Below are positions 1-5,628 of a stretch of DNA of 10,705 bases, piece by piece. The position numbers and the translations under genes are program-made. The DNA comes from Chloroflexota bacterium. Lineage in GTDB: Bacteria; Chloroflexota; Anaerolineae; UBA7937. The notes under the pieces were generated by a model. That model was given only the letters and a program-made list of their open reading frames with translations, searched no databases and was not told the DNA's origin. The first letter of the stretch is position 1. Each line of letters opens with the position of its first letter. The DNA lies in assembly GCA_003453555.1 (NCBI GenBank), contig DMLA01000027.1, positions 1 to 10,705 of the forward strand, read 5' to 3'.

Positions 1-1043
1 AAAGGGAGATGGGGTGGGAAGGCGGCTTTGTCCAAGGTGGCCTGGCTGAAGAGCCTGATGGTGGTGAGAAGCCCAGCCAAGGAGAACTGCTTCGCCCGCA
101 AGGCCATCTCCTGAGCCGTCTCGGCGGTGACATGGGGAGGGTTTTGGCCCGCCACTTTTATCAGGAGCACGCCGCGGAGATATTCGATGATTTCCTGGCC
201 GAACTGTTTGGGATCGGCGCCATCAGCGATGGTCTCGTTGATGAGGTCCAGCCCCCGCGATACCTCTCGCGCCGATAGGCTGGCCACAAGGTCGGCCACC
301 GCTTGGGAGGAGGTGGTGCCTAGGATGGTTTGCACTTGGAGGAGGGTGATCTTCTTGTCCCCGTAAGAAGCCACCTGATCCAGGAGGCTATCGGCGTCCC
401 GCATGCTTCCTGTGGCCTGGCGAGCGATCAGTTCCAACGCCTCTCGTTCCACTTCCAGCCCTTCTTGCTCCGCTATCCACTCCAGGCGGCCTATGATCTT
501 CTTCATGGGGATGGGACGGAAGTCGAACCGCTGACAGCGGGAGAGGATAGTGGCCGGTATCTTATGGGGCGCGGTAGTGGCCAGGACGAAATAGGCGTGG
601 GCTGGGGGCTCCTCCAGGGTCTTCAAGAGGGCGTTGAAGGCCGAGGTGGAGAGCATATGCGCCTCATCGATGATGTAGAACTTGTAGCGGGCGTCGCTGG
701 GTGCGAAGTGGATCTTCTCTCTCAGATCCCTGATATCGTCCACTCCCGTATGGGATGCGGCGTCGATCTCGATGAGATCGAGTAATCTCCCTTCATCTAC
801 AGAACGGCAGATGAAGCAATCGTTGCACGGCTTCTCTCCCTCCTCAGCCAGGCAGTTCACCGCCTTGGCTAGGATGCGGGCCGTGGAGGTCTTACCTGTC
901 CCTCGAGGGCCGCTGAAGAGATAAGCGTGGACGACCCGCCCTGCGGCCAGCGCGTTCTGGAGAGTGCGGGTCACGTGCTCTTGGCCGATGACTTCGGAGA
1001 AAGTGCGGGGACGGTATTTGCGGTATAAGGCTTGGCCGGGCAT
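1..1043 (-). CDS. dnaX: DNA polymerase III subunit gamma/tau, 5' part (runs off the left edge)
   Basis: This is the clamp-loader ATPase subunit that helps load the sliding clamp during replication. About 347 N-terminal residues are in the window and the frame stays open to base 1. I read by translation: RKYRP at residues 8-12, Walker A GPRGTGKTS at 45-53, four zinc-binding cysteines at 64, 73, 76 and 79 (C-x8-C-x2-C-x2-C), Walker B DEAH at 126-129, the arginine-finger SRC motif at 168-170, and a sensor-2-like GSMRDADSLLDQ. Spacing matches the E. coli protein as I remember it. The ATG at 1043-1041 is the only reasonable start: an in-frame TGA lies six codons upstream and no other start codon intervenes. 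No Shine-Dalgarno sequence is at a usable distance, while a promoter ends 9 nt before the ATG, so the mRNA is probably leaderless. Whether a tau-type C-terminus exists cannot be seen. Confidence 0.97.
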   Translation of the reverse strand, partial: MPGQALYRKYRPRTFSEVIGQEHVTRTLQNALAAGRVVHAYLFSGPRGTGKTSTARILAKAVNCLAEEGEKPCNDCFICRSVDEGRLLDLIEIDAASHTGVDDIRDLREKIHFAPSDARYKFYIIDEAHMLSTSAFNALLKTLEEPPAHAYFVLATTAPHKIPATILSRCQRFDFRPIPMKKIIGRLEWIAEQEGLEVEREALELIARQATGSMRDADSLLDQVASYGDKKITLLQVQTILGTTSSQAVADLVASLSAREVSRGLDLINETIADGADPKQFGQEIIEYLRGVLLIKVAGQNPPHVTAETAQEMALRAKQFSLAGLLTTIRLFSQATLDKAAFPPHLP

Positions 1044-1052
1044 GGTAACCCA

Positions 1053-1081
1053 AGTGTATCACCCTCCGCTCAGTTTTGCAA
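1053..1081 (-). promoter_or_regulatory. Sigma-70-type promoter of dnaX
   Basis: On the minus strand, TTGCAA (1081-1076) is followed by a 17-nt spacer and TACACT (1058-1053). The -10 box ends 9 nt before the dnaX ATG, so transcription should begin at or within a few bases of the start codon. The only GGAGG-like run lies inside the spacer, too far upstream to act as a ribosome binding site. Inferred from consensus match and spacing. Confidence 0.65.
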
Positions 1082-1101
1082 CCCTTGAGCCTTAAAATTT
1101 C

Positions 1102-1130
1102 TTGTATTGAGGGGAAGGCTATTGTAGAAT
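1102..1130 (+). promoter_or_regulatory. Promoter of the rfaE2-murJ transcript
   Basis: TTGTAT (1102-1107), a 17-nt spacer and TAGAAT (1125-1130) form a good sigma-70-like promoter. Start of transcription would fall near 1136-1138, just before or at the GGAGG ribosome binding site, giving a very short leader. It is divergent from the dnaX promoter, and the two -35 boxes are about 20 bp apart. Confidence 0.6.
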
Positions 1131-1137
1131 AAGTCTT

Positions 1138-1151
1138 GGAGGTGCGACCTG
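1138..1151 (+). promoter_or_regulatory. Ribosome binding site deciding a CTG start
   Basis: GGAGG at 1138-1142 is followed by six bases and then CTG at 1149-1151. No ATG, GTG or TTG lies in the rfaE2 frame between the upstream stop (TAG at 1125) and TTG at 1200, and the TTG has no comparable site before it. This is the main reason to place the rfaE2 start at a CTG codon. Confidence 0.55.
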
Positions 1152-1637
1152 TCTGGCAAGATTCTGCCCCTCTCTCGGCTTCAAGCGATCGCGCAGCGGT
1201 TGCGGGAGGGAGGGAAGAGGTTGGTTCTCACCAACGGCTGCTTCGACCTTCTGCATGTGGGTCATGTCCGTTACCTCGAAGAGGCCAAAAGCCTAGGCGA
1301 TCTGTTGGTTGTGGGAGTTAATAGCGACGATTCCGTGCGCCGGCTGAAGGGGGAAGGACGTCCCTTGATGCCCCAGGAGGAGAGGGCGGAGATCCTGGCG
1401 GCGCTAGAGGCGGTGGACTACGTGGTCATTTTCGAAGAGGATACAGCCGAAAAACTCGTCTCCGCCCTGCAACCGGATCTCTACGTCAAAGGGGGCACTT
1501 ATACGCTGCAGAACCTTCCCGAGGTTTCAGCGGTGACCCGCTATGGAGGGGAGGTACGGATTTTGTCTTTAACCCCCGGCCTCTCCACCTCTGAATTGGC
1601 GGACCGTATCCGGGCCCAATTTAGAAAGAAAGGTTAG
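1149..1637 (+). CDS. rfaE2: RfaE2-type nucleotidyltransferase (heptose 1-phosphate adenylyltransferase-like)
   Basis: A single-domain cytidylyltransferase-fold protein. The family transfers AMP from ATP to D-glycero-beta-D-manno-heptose 1-phosphate, giving ADP-heptose for glycan assembly. From the CTG at 1149 it is 162 residues, about the usual size of stand-alone proteins of this type. Visible are TNGCFDLLHVGHVRYL, with the nucleotide-binding HVGH at residues 36-39, a VGVNSDDSVRRLKG segment, the KGG motif in DLYVKGGTY, and a C-terminal LSTSELADRIR matching the family ending. Starting at the TTG at 1200 would remove 17 residues (KILPLSRLQAIAQRLREG...) that look like the family's first helix. 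The N-terminal sugar kinase domain of fused HldE is absent, so a separate kinase would be needed. The gene ends 2 nt before murJ, implying one operon. The heptose substrate is inferred from family only; glycerol-phosphate and other relatives share the fold. Confidence 0.88.
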   Translation: MSGKILPLSRLQAIAQRLREGGKRLVLTNGCFDLLHVGHVRYLEEAKSLGDLLVVGVNSDDSVRRLKGEGRPLMPQEERAEILAALEAVDYVVIFEEDTAEKLVSALQPDLYVKGGTYTLQNLPEVSAVTRYGGEVRILSLTPGLSTSELADRIRAQFRKKG

Positions 1638-1639
1638 CC

Positions 1640-3247
1640 TTGGAACGAGAGGTTATAGAGACCCCCTCTGCTCCTCCGCGAGTGCCAGCGGGACAGGCCC
1701 GCCTTATCGCTCAAGCGGCGATGGTGATCATGTTAGGCCAGGTGGTCAGTCGCGTCCTGGGCCTGGTTCGAGAGACGGTCATCTCTCACCTCTTCGGCGC
1801 TAGCGGGTTGGTGAGTGCTTTTCGGACGGCGGCTATCGTCCCCACTATAGTCTATGACCTTCTCGTCGGAGGGATGATTAGCGCTGCTTTAGTCCCTGTG
1901 TTCAGCGACTACGTCCATCCCCAGCGGCGCCAAGAACTGGGACGTCTAGCCAGCGCCGTTTTCGGCCTAGCCATAGTGGTTCTTTCTTTGGCGATCCTCC
2001 TTCTGGAGTTAGCCGCTCCTCTTATCGCTCGGCTTTTGGGAGGAGGTCTGGGGGCTTCACTTCAGGAAGAGACGACCCAACTGACGCGTATCATCTTGCC
2101 GGCGATCTTCTTCTTTGGCCTCTCTGGTGTCTCCACCGGCCTCCTCTACGCCAATAAGCGGTTCCTCTACCCCGCCTTTGGAGCAGCGGTCTTCAACGTC
2201 GGCATCATCATCGTAGCCTTGGCCCTCTCACCTTTGATGGAGATAAGGGCTTTATCCTGGGGGGTCGTGGTGGGGGCTTTTCTCCAGTTAGCCATCCAGA
2301 TCCCTGGCCTGCGCGGCCTACGCCTATCTCTTACCTCCTTGTGGCACCCTGAGATGCGCCGCATGGCCCTCCTCTATGCTCCCGTCATTCTGGGTATCGT
2401 AGTGAGCCAGGTGGGGATCGCTATAGACTATAATTTGGCCTCCCGCACCGGAGAACAAAGCAGGGCTTGGATGCAAGCGGCTACTTATCTGATACAGTTC
2501 CCCTTGGGGCTGGTGGCCACGGCCATCTCTGCTGCCGTTCTCCCCTCTCTATCTCAGTTCGCCACCGCTGAGGAGATGGTTCGCTTCCGCCGTACCTTGG
2601 CCACGGGCTTGAGGATGGTTTTAGTCCTCATCCTTCCTGCTGCGGCTGGGCTTCTGGCTCTAGCGACCCCTATCATAGCCCTCATCTTCGAGCATGGAGC
2701 CTTTCAACCTTACGATACCTTACAGACGGCTCAGGCGCTTCGCTGGTATCTTTTGGGGTTGCCCTTCGCGGCTATAGATCAGCCTCTCATCTTCGCCTTC
2801 TACGCTCGCAAGGATACGAAGACCCCCGTCTTGGTAGGGGTGTTCTCCGTCCTAGTTTATTTGGTTGTGGCCCTAGCCACCATCCGGCCCAGGGGGATGA
2901 TAGGACTGGTCTTTGCCAACTCGGTCCAGTGGGCTAGCCACGCCTTGGTGATGCTCGTTCTAGCCCATCGACGGCTGGGTCTGCTACGCGGCCAAGGCTT
3001 GCTTCTCGCTCTGAGCAAATCGCTTTTGGCCTCTACAGTGATGGCCTTGATGGCCTATGGGACGGCCAAGGGGCTAGAGGCGTTTGTAGGAGGGGGCTTG
3101 CTAGGGGAGCCTCTCATCGTCGTCGGGGCTGGAGGGGTAGGGTTTCTCACCTATACCCTTCTCATCCTTCTCCTTCGCTCCGAGGAAGCGAGTCTGGTGA
3201 TCGAACTGGTGAAAGGGCTAATGGCAAGGAGGACGTTTACAATTTGA
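1640..3247 (+). CDS. murJ: Lipid II flippase MurJ (MviN family)
   Basis: A 535-residue integral membrane protein of the MOP exporter superfamily that moves lipid-linked peptidoglycan precursor across the cytoplasmic membrane. Length and hydrophobic pattern fit the usual 14 helices. The N-terminal signature is clear: a GQVVSRVLGLVRETVISHLFG segment (residues 33-53) with arginines 38 and 44, and LVPVFSDY around residues 84-91, the counterpart of the conserved FVPVF region. Later typical stretches include FPLGLVATAISAAVLPSLS and an AFYARKDTKTP loop. The start is TTG at 1640, two bases after the rfaE2 stop, with GAAAGG (1628-1633, inside the rfaE2 end) as ribosome binding site. The first 20 residues are Pro-rich and cytosolic. 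Translational coupling to rfaE2 is likely. Its presence indicates a peptidoglycan-making cell. Confidence 0.95.
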   Translation: MEREVIETPSAPPRVPAGQARLIAQAAMVIMLGQVVSRVLGLVRETVISHLFGASGLVSAFRTAAIVPTIVYDLLVGGMISAALVPVFSDYVHPQRRQELGRLASAVFGLAIVVLSLAILLLELAAPLIARLLGGGLGASLQEETTQLTRIILPAIFFFGLSGVSTGLLYANKRFLYPAFGAAVFNVGIIIVALALSPLMEIRALSWGVVVGAFLQLAIQIPGLRGLRLSLTSLWHPEMRRMALLYAPVILGIVVSQVGIAIDYNLASRTGEQSRAWMQAATYLIQFPLGLVATAISAAVLPSLSQFATAEEMVRFRRTLATGLRMVLVLILPAAAGLLALATPIIALIFEHGAFQPYDTLQTAQALRWYLLGLPFAAIDQPLIFAFYARKDTKTPVLVGVFSVLVYLVVALATIRPRGMIGLVFANSVQWASHALVMLVLAHRRLGLLRGQGLLLALSKSLLASTVMALMAYGTAKGLEAFVGGGLLGEPLIVVGAGGVGFLTYTLLILLLRSEEASLVIELVKGLMARRTFTI

Positions 3248-3272
3248 CGTAACATCCGGGGGGAAGTAGAAT
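3244..3272 (+). promoter_or_regulatory. Promoter overlapping the murJ stop codon, for the sortase genes
   Basis: TTGACG (3244-3249) contains the TGA stop of murJ. It is followed by a 17-nt spacer and TAGAAT (3267-3272). Predicted transcription start is near 3279, leaving a leader of about 37 nt to the sortase GTG. This is one of the closest matches to the -35/-10 consensus in the window. No terminator separates murJ from the sortase gene, so read-through from upstream also remains possible. Confidence 0.65.
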
Positions 3273-3315
3273 AGATTCGACTTATGTTGACGAGCGTTCT
3301 TTAGAGGGTCTATCT

Positions 3316-4245
3316 GTGGAGGAGTTGGAGAGGCTGCTTTCCGCCAAGCGGAGGGCCGAGCGGCTACGTCGTTTTCGGGCCATTGTTGAGGAGGAAGGGC
3401 GGGAGGCCTCGGTTGGCGAGGAGTTGCCGGGGCTTCTCCCTACAGGCCGAGAGGGCCCTCTTAGGCAGGGTGCGGGCAGAAGTTATCGACCTCCTTCGGT
3501 GACAGAGGTCAAGGTTCCCTTCCACACCCCCCAAGTGGCTCCTTCTGGGAGCCCTTTTCCTCAAGGATCCTTGCGGGAGGAGAAGAGAGGCCGGGTATGG
3601 CGTAGGTTACGAGATCGCTTTCTCCTCCTAGTGGAGTTAGGGGCCCTCTTAGGGCTTATAGGTGTGGTGGTGGTCTCCTTCTATAACCTACGCCTCCTCA
3701 ACCGAGAGGGGGTCCAGACCAGGAGGCAAGGGGCTACCGCCACCCCGGTTGCACTCCTCCCAGGGAGCAGTTTTCCGCCCACCAGCGAGATGCCCGCTCC
3801 ATACCAGTATCTAGTCCAAGGGCTTACCCCCATCCCCATCCCCACCCCGGGCCCAGAGCAGGCCACCCGCATCGTCATCCCGGCTATCGATGTCGATGCC
3901 CCGGTGGTGGAGGGGGACGGCTGGGAGGAACTGAAGATGGGGGTGGGGCATCATATCGGTTCGGCGAACCCTGGGGAGCGGGGAAACACGGTGGTCTCCG
4001 GTCATAACGACGTCTTCGGGGAGGTGTTCAGGCGTCTGGGGGAGTTGGGGCCGGGGGATGAGATCATCGTCTATGCCGGGGAGACCCCTTATCGATACCT
4101 GGTGAGGGAGAAGAGGATCGTGCAGCCCGATGAGGTGAGCGTGATGGAGCCCACTACCAAGGTTACCATGACCCTTATCACCTGCTATCCCTATCTGATC
4201 GATACCCATCGTTTGGTGGTTATCGCCGAGTTGGAGGAGCAGTAG
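3316..4245 (+). CDS. Membrane-anchored sortase with a long basic cytosolic N-terminus
   Basis: Cysteine transpeptidase of the sortase superfamily, which joins secreted proteins to the cell wall or to each other. The catalytic triad is visible in the C-terminal domain: His230 (in VVSGHND), Cys290 (in TLITCYP) and Arg299 (in DTHRLVV). The order is a charged cytosolic region (1-100, rich in Arg/Glu), one membrane segment (about 101-125), a Pro/Thr/Ser linker (about 135-180, with PIPIPTPGP), then the sortase beta-barrel (about 183-309). TLxTC with a Cys-Arg distance of 9 resembles class D/E-like sortases; the class is not certain. GTG at 3316 was chosen because AGAGGG (3303-3308) sits 7 nt before it. 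The same frame is open upstream to 3253 but has no standard start codon. No protein in the window shows an LPxTG-like C-terminal sorting signal, so its substrates lie elsewhere. Confidence 0.92.
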   Translation: MEELERLLSAKRRAERLRRFRAIVEEEGREASVGEELPGLLPTGREGPLRQGAGRSYRPPSVTEVKVPFHTPQVAPSGSPFPQGSLREEKRGRVWRRLRDRFLLLVELGALLGLIGVVVVSFYNLRLLNREGVQTRRQGATATPVALLPGSSFPPTSEMPAPYQYLVQGLTPIPIPTPGPEQATRIVIPAIDVDAPVVEGDGWEELKMGVGHHIGSANPGERGNTVVSGHNDVFGEVFRRLGELGPGDEIIVYAGETPYRYLVREKRIVQPDEVSVMEPTTKVTMTLITCYPYLIDTHRLVVIAELEEQ

Positions 4246-4256
4246 AAGAGGTTAGT

Positions 4257-4496
4257 ATGGCTAAGAAACATCGTGGTCGAAGGCGTCGAGGGAAGAAGAG
4301 GCGTGCTCCTGTGGCGGCAGCGCGGTCTGCGCCACCCCGCGAGGAGAGGAAAGCAGAAGCGAAAGCCGAGCCGAGCATGGAAGCGGTGGCTTTGGCCGAG
4401 CAGTACCCTTACGTTTACGGTGACCTGAAGAGGATAGCGATTTTGGCGAGCACCATGTTCGCCATCATCATCGTTCTGTCCTTCCTCATCAAGTAG
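4257..4496 (+). CDS. Small basic single-span membrane protein, function unknown
   Basis: 79 residues. The first 20 are almost all Lys/Arg/Gly, followed by an Ala/Glu/Lys-rich stretch to about residue 40. A short YPYVYGDLKRI segment leads into one hydrophobic helix (about 60-78) that ends the protein. Topology is probably N-terminus inside with a C-terminal tail anchor. It begins 11 nt after the sortase stop with ribosome binding site GAAGAGG (4245-4251, 5 nt before the ATG), so it is co-transcribed and probably coupled with the sortase gene. I know no function; similar short basic proteins with a tail helix seem common in Chloroflexota (from memory, not checked). The basic head could bind nucleic acid or membrane lipid, but nothing in the sequence proves either. 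Confidence 0.8.
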   Translation: MAKKHRGRRRRGKKRRAPVAAARSAPPREERKAEAKAEPSMEAVALAEQYPYVYGDLKRIAILASTMFAIIIVLSFLIK

Positions 4497-4529
4497 CGTC
4501 CGACCCTGTCTTGAGGACCCTCAGGGGCC

Positions 4530-4573
4530 GTCCTTATCCCTACGGGATCCTGTAAGGACAGATCCCGTGGGGA
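4530..4573 (+). other. Strong hairpin with a competing pairing, between convergent genes
   Basis: Bases 4537-4549 pair with 4561-4573 (13 bp with one T-G wobble) around an 11-nt loop. The loop holds TAAGGAC (4553-4559), an exact reverse complement of GTCCTTA (4530-4536) directly before the stem. With no linker between the two 5' arms, both helices cannot form in full at once, so they are alternatives or a partial pseudoknot. No T-run follows on either strand, so it is not a standard intrinsic terminator. It lies 34 nt after the small membrane gene and may protect the 3' end of that mRNA. The rest of 4497-4625 shows nothing else. Confidence 0.5.
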
Positions 4574-4625
4574 AGGAAGCGCAGCGAAGGGTTCATCTCG
4601 GACGAGAAAAGGAAATAGAGGCCAC

Positions 4626-4651
4626 AAAAAAGCCCCACATTGAGTGGGGCT
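4626..4651 (-). terminator. Intrinsic terminator of the leftward membrane gene
   Basis: Perfect 8-bp stem (4631-4638 with 4644-4651) around a 5-nt loop. On the minus strand it is followed by a run of T (4630-4626). It begins 10 nt after the stop codon of the gene ending at 4661. On the plus strand no T-run follows, so it acts mainly leftwards. Confidence 0.85.
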
Positions 4652-4660
4652 CCCGTCATA

Positions 4661-5425
4661 TCAGGCTGCCCGCTCTCCCCGAGCCCGATAGAGCCTCCCT
4701 AGAAGGGCGAGCAACCCCATCTCCAACCCCAGGTGGATAAGGGCACAGAGCCAGAGGTTGCGGGTGAAGAGGAAGAGGATGGCTATTACCAGGGCTAGGC
4801 TCCCCGTCCAAAGTATCTCCCCTTGTCGTTCTGTGCCCAGGATGCGGCGGAAGGTCGGATTCGTGGCCCATTCGATAAAGACGATCCCCAAGCCGGCAAA
4901 GACCCCCCAGTAGTCTCCTAGAACCGCTAATGGCCCGCTGCGATAGAAGGCCCAATGGGCTTCCAAGTAGATGATTTCCAAGAGGATAAGGGGCCAGCCC
5001 CAAGGCTGGGAGAGGATATGCACCTCCGCTAAGCGGGGCCTCTCCACCTTGCGACGCCCCAAGGAGTGGATGTAGTGGCTCCAACCCCAGACCAAAAGAA
5101 AGAAGGCTCCCAACCCAAGGGGCACACCGGCACCGAGGCCCCCGATCCAGTCGAGGTCACTAAAGCCCAGAAGTCGGGGGCTCATAGCCCCCTTGATGAG
5201 GGCCAGAAAGGGGAGGCCCATATAGTAAGCGAAGCGGAAGATCTGATCGAGCCAAAAGCGATGGGGCCAAGAGTCAAGCCTGGCTACTAAGCGGCCAAGG
5301 CGGGTATGTGGCGAGCGGCGACCATAGTCAAGAAAGTTAACAGCCAGGGCGTAGAGGGCTACCGAGCCAGCGATCCAAAGGAGAAGCCGCGCTTTGTAAT
5401 CGAGGAGGATCTGGAGGAGACTCAA
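4661..5425 (-). CDS. Polytopic membrane protein, possibly a distant CPBP-type protein
   Basis: 254 residues with about seven hydrophobic segments: roughly 12-31, 62-79, 93-115, 141-160, 164-187, 205-221 and 224-243. Charged or polar residues sit inside late helices: Glu150, Glu155 and His157 in LEIIYLEAHWAFYR, and His231 with Glu235 in LIHLGLE. This recalls the glutamate and HxxxN/D motifs of CPBP intramembrane proteases, but the defining EExxxR is not present, so the assignment is weak. The start is TTG at 5425-5423; AAAGGAG lies 8 nt upstream and no better start exists nearby. No promoter of its own is visible between it and the tRNA upstream, so it may be expressed by read-through from the tRNA promoter. 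A strong terminator follows the stop. Confidence 0.8.
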   Translation of the reverse strand: MSLLQILLDYKARLLLWIAGSVALYALAVNFLDYGRRSPHTRLGRLVARLDSWPHRFWLDQIFRFAYYMGLPFLALIKGAMSPRLLGFSDLDWIGGLGAGVPLGLGAFFLLVWGWSHYIHSLGRRKVERPRLAEVHILSQPWGWPLILLEIIYLEAHWAFYRSGPLAVLGDYWGVFAGLGIVFIEWATNPTFRRILGTERQGEILWTGSLALVIAILFLFTRNLWLCALIHLGLEMGLLALLGRLYRARGERAA

Positions 5426-5454
5426 AAGGGTATCTCCTTTTAATAGAGGTCGCG

Positions 5455-5478
5455 AAAGTCCGCGGGAGAGCCGCGGAC
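5455..5478 (-). terminator. GC-rich hairpin downstream of tRNA-Val, weak terminator
   Basis: Perfect 8-bp stem (5458-5465 with 5471-5478, GTCCGCGG/CCGCGGAC) and a 5-nt loop, 8 nt beyond the tRNA discriminator base. Only three T follow on the minus strand, so termination is probably incomplete. It could instead mark the boundary for tRNA 3' processing and allow read-through into the membrane gene. Confidence 0.5.
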
Positions 5479-5486
5479 CATGAGCA

Positions 5487-5560
5487 TGGGCGAGACAGGA
5501 CTCGAACCTGTGACCTTACGGATGTGAACCGTACGCTCTAACCAACTGAGCTACTCGCCC
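5487..5560 (-). tRNA. tRNA-Val (anticodon CAC)
   Basis: A complete cloverleaf on the minus strand: acceptor GGGCGAG/CTCGCCC, D arm GCTC-AGTTGGTTA-GAGC, anticodon stem TACGG/CCGTA with loop TTCACAT, T arm ACAGG-TTCGAGT-CCTGT, and discriminator A (5487). The anticodon CAC (plus-strand GTG at 5524-5526) reads the valine codon GUG. The 3' CCA is not encoded and must be added after transcription. No intron is present. Confidence 0.97.
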
Positions 5561-5568
5561 TCGCTTAC

Positions 5569-5597
5569 ATTATAGCATCGAGCGAGGCGAATTGCAA
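5569..5597 (-). promoter_or_regulatory. Promoter of tRNA-Val
   Basis: On the minus strand, TTGCAA (5597-5592), a 17-nt spacer and a perfect TATAAT (5574-5569) lie 8 nt before the mature tRNA 5' end. Its -35 hexamer is the same six base pairs used by the divergent plus-strand promoter. Confidence 0.85.
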
Positions 5598-5620
5598 GGG
5601 TTGCCTTTTAGTGATATGAT
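5592..5620 (+). promoter_or_regulatory. Promoter of the anchored Pro/Thr-linker protein, sharing its -35 with the tRNA promoter
   Basis: TTGCAA (5592-5597), a 17-nt spacer and TATGAT (5615-5620). TTGCAA is its own reverse complement, so the same hexamer also serves the tRNA promoter on the other strand. The gene's ATG begins 8 nt after the -10 box, which puts the transcription start at or one to two bases before the ATG. Confidence 0.75.
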
Positions 5621-5628
5621 TAGAGTCG

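Noticed and set aside
330..785. Plus-strand open frame of 151 codons opposite dnaX
   Set aside because: It is the antisense shadow of a clear dnaX frame and its translation resembles no protein family.
1136..1321. TTG-started frame MEVRPVWQDS... preceding rfaE2
   Set aside because: It overlaps rfaE2 in another frame, has a random-looking composition, and its TTG (1136) overlaps the GGAGG used by rfaE2.
3287..3316. Second TTGACG with TATCTG 18 nt on, as a sortase promoter
   Set aside because: Its -10 box would touch the GTG start and transcription would begin inside the gene; the promoter at 3244-3272 fits better.
3811..4209. 132-codon minus-strand frame opposite the sortase
   Set aside because: Antisense of the conserved catalytic domain; no ribosome binding site or family pattern.
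4661..5425. Firm call as CPBP intramembrane protease
   Set aside because: The EExxxR motif is missing; only scattered Glu/His residues in helices agree, so it is kept as an unknown membrane protein.
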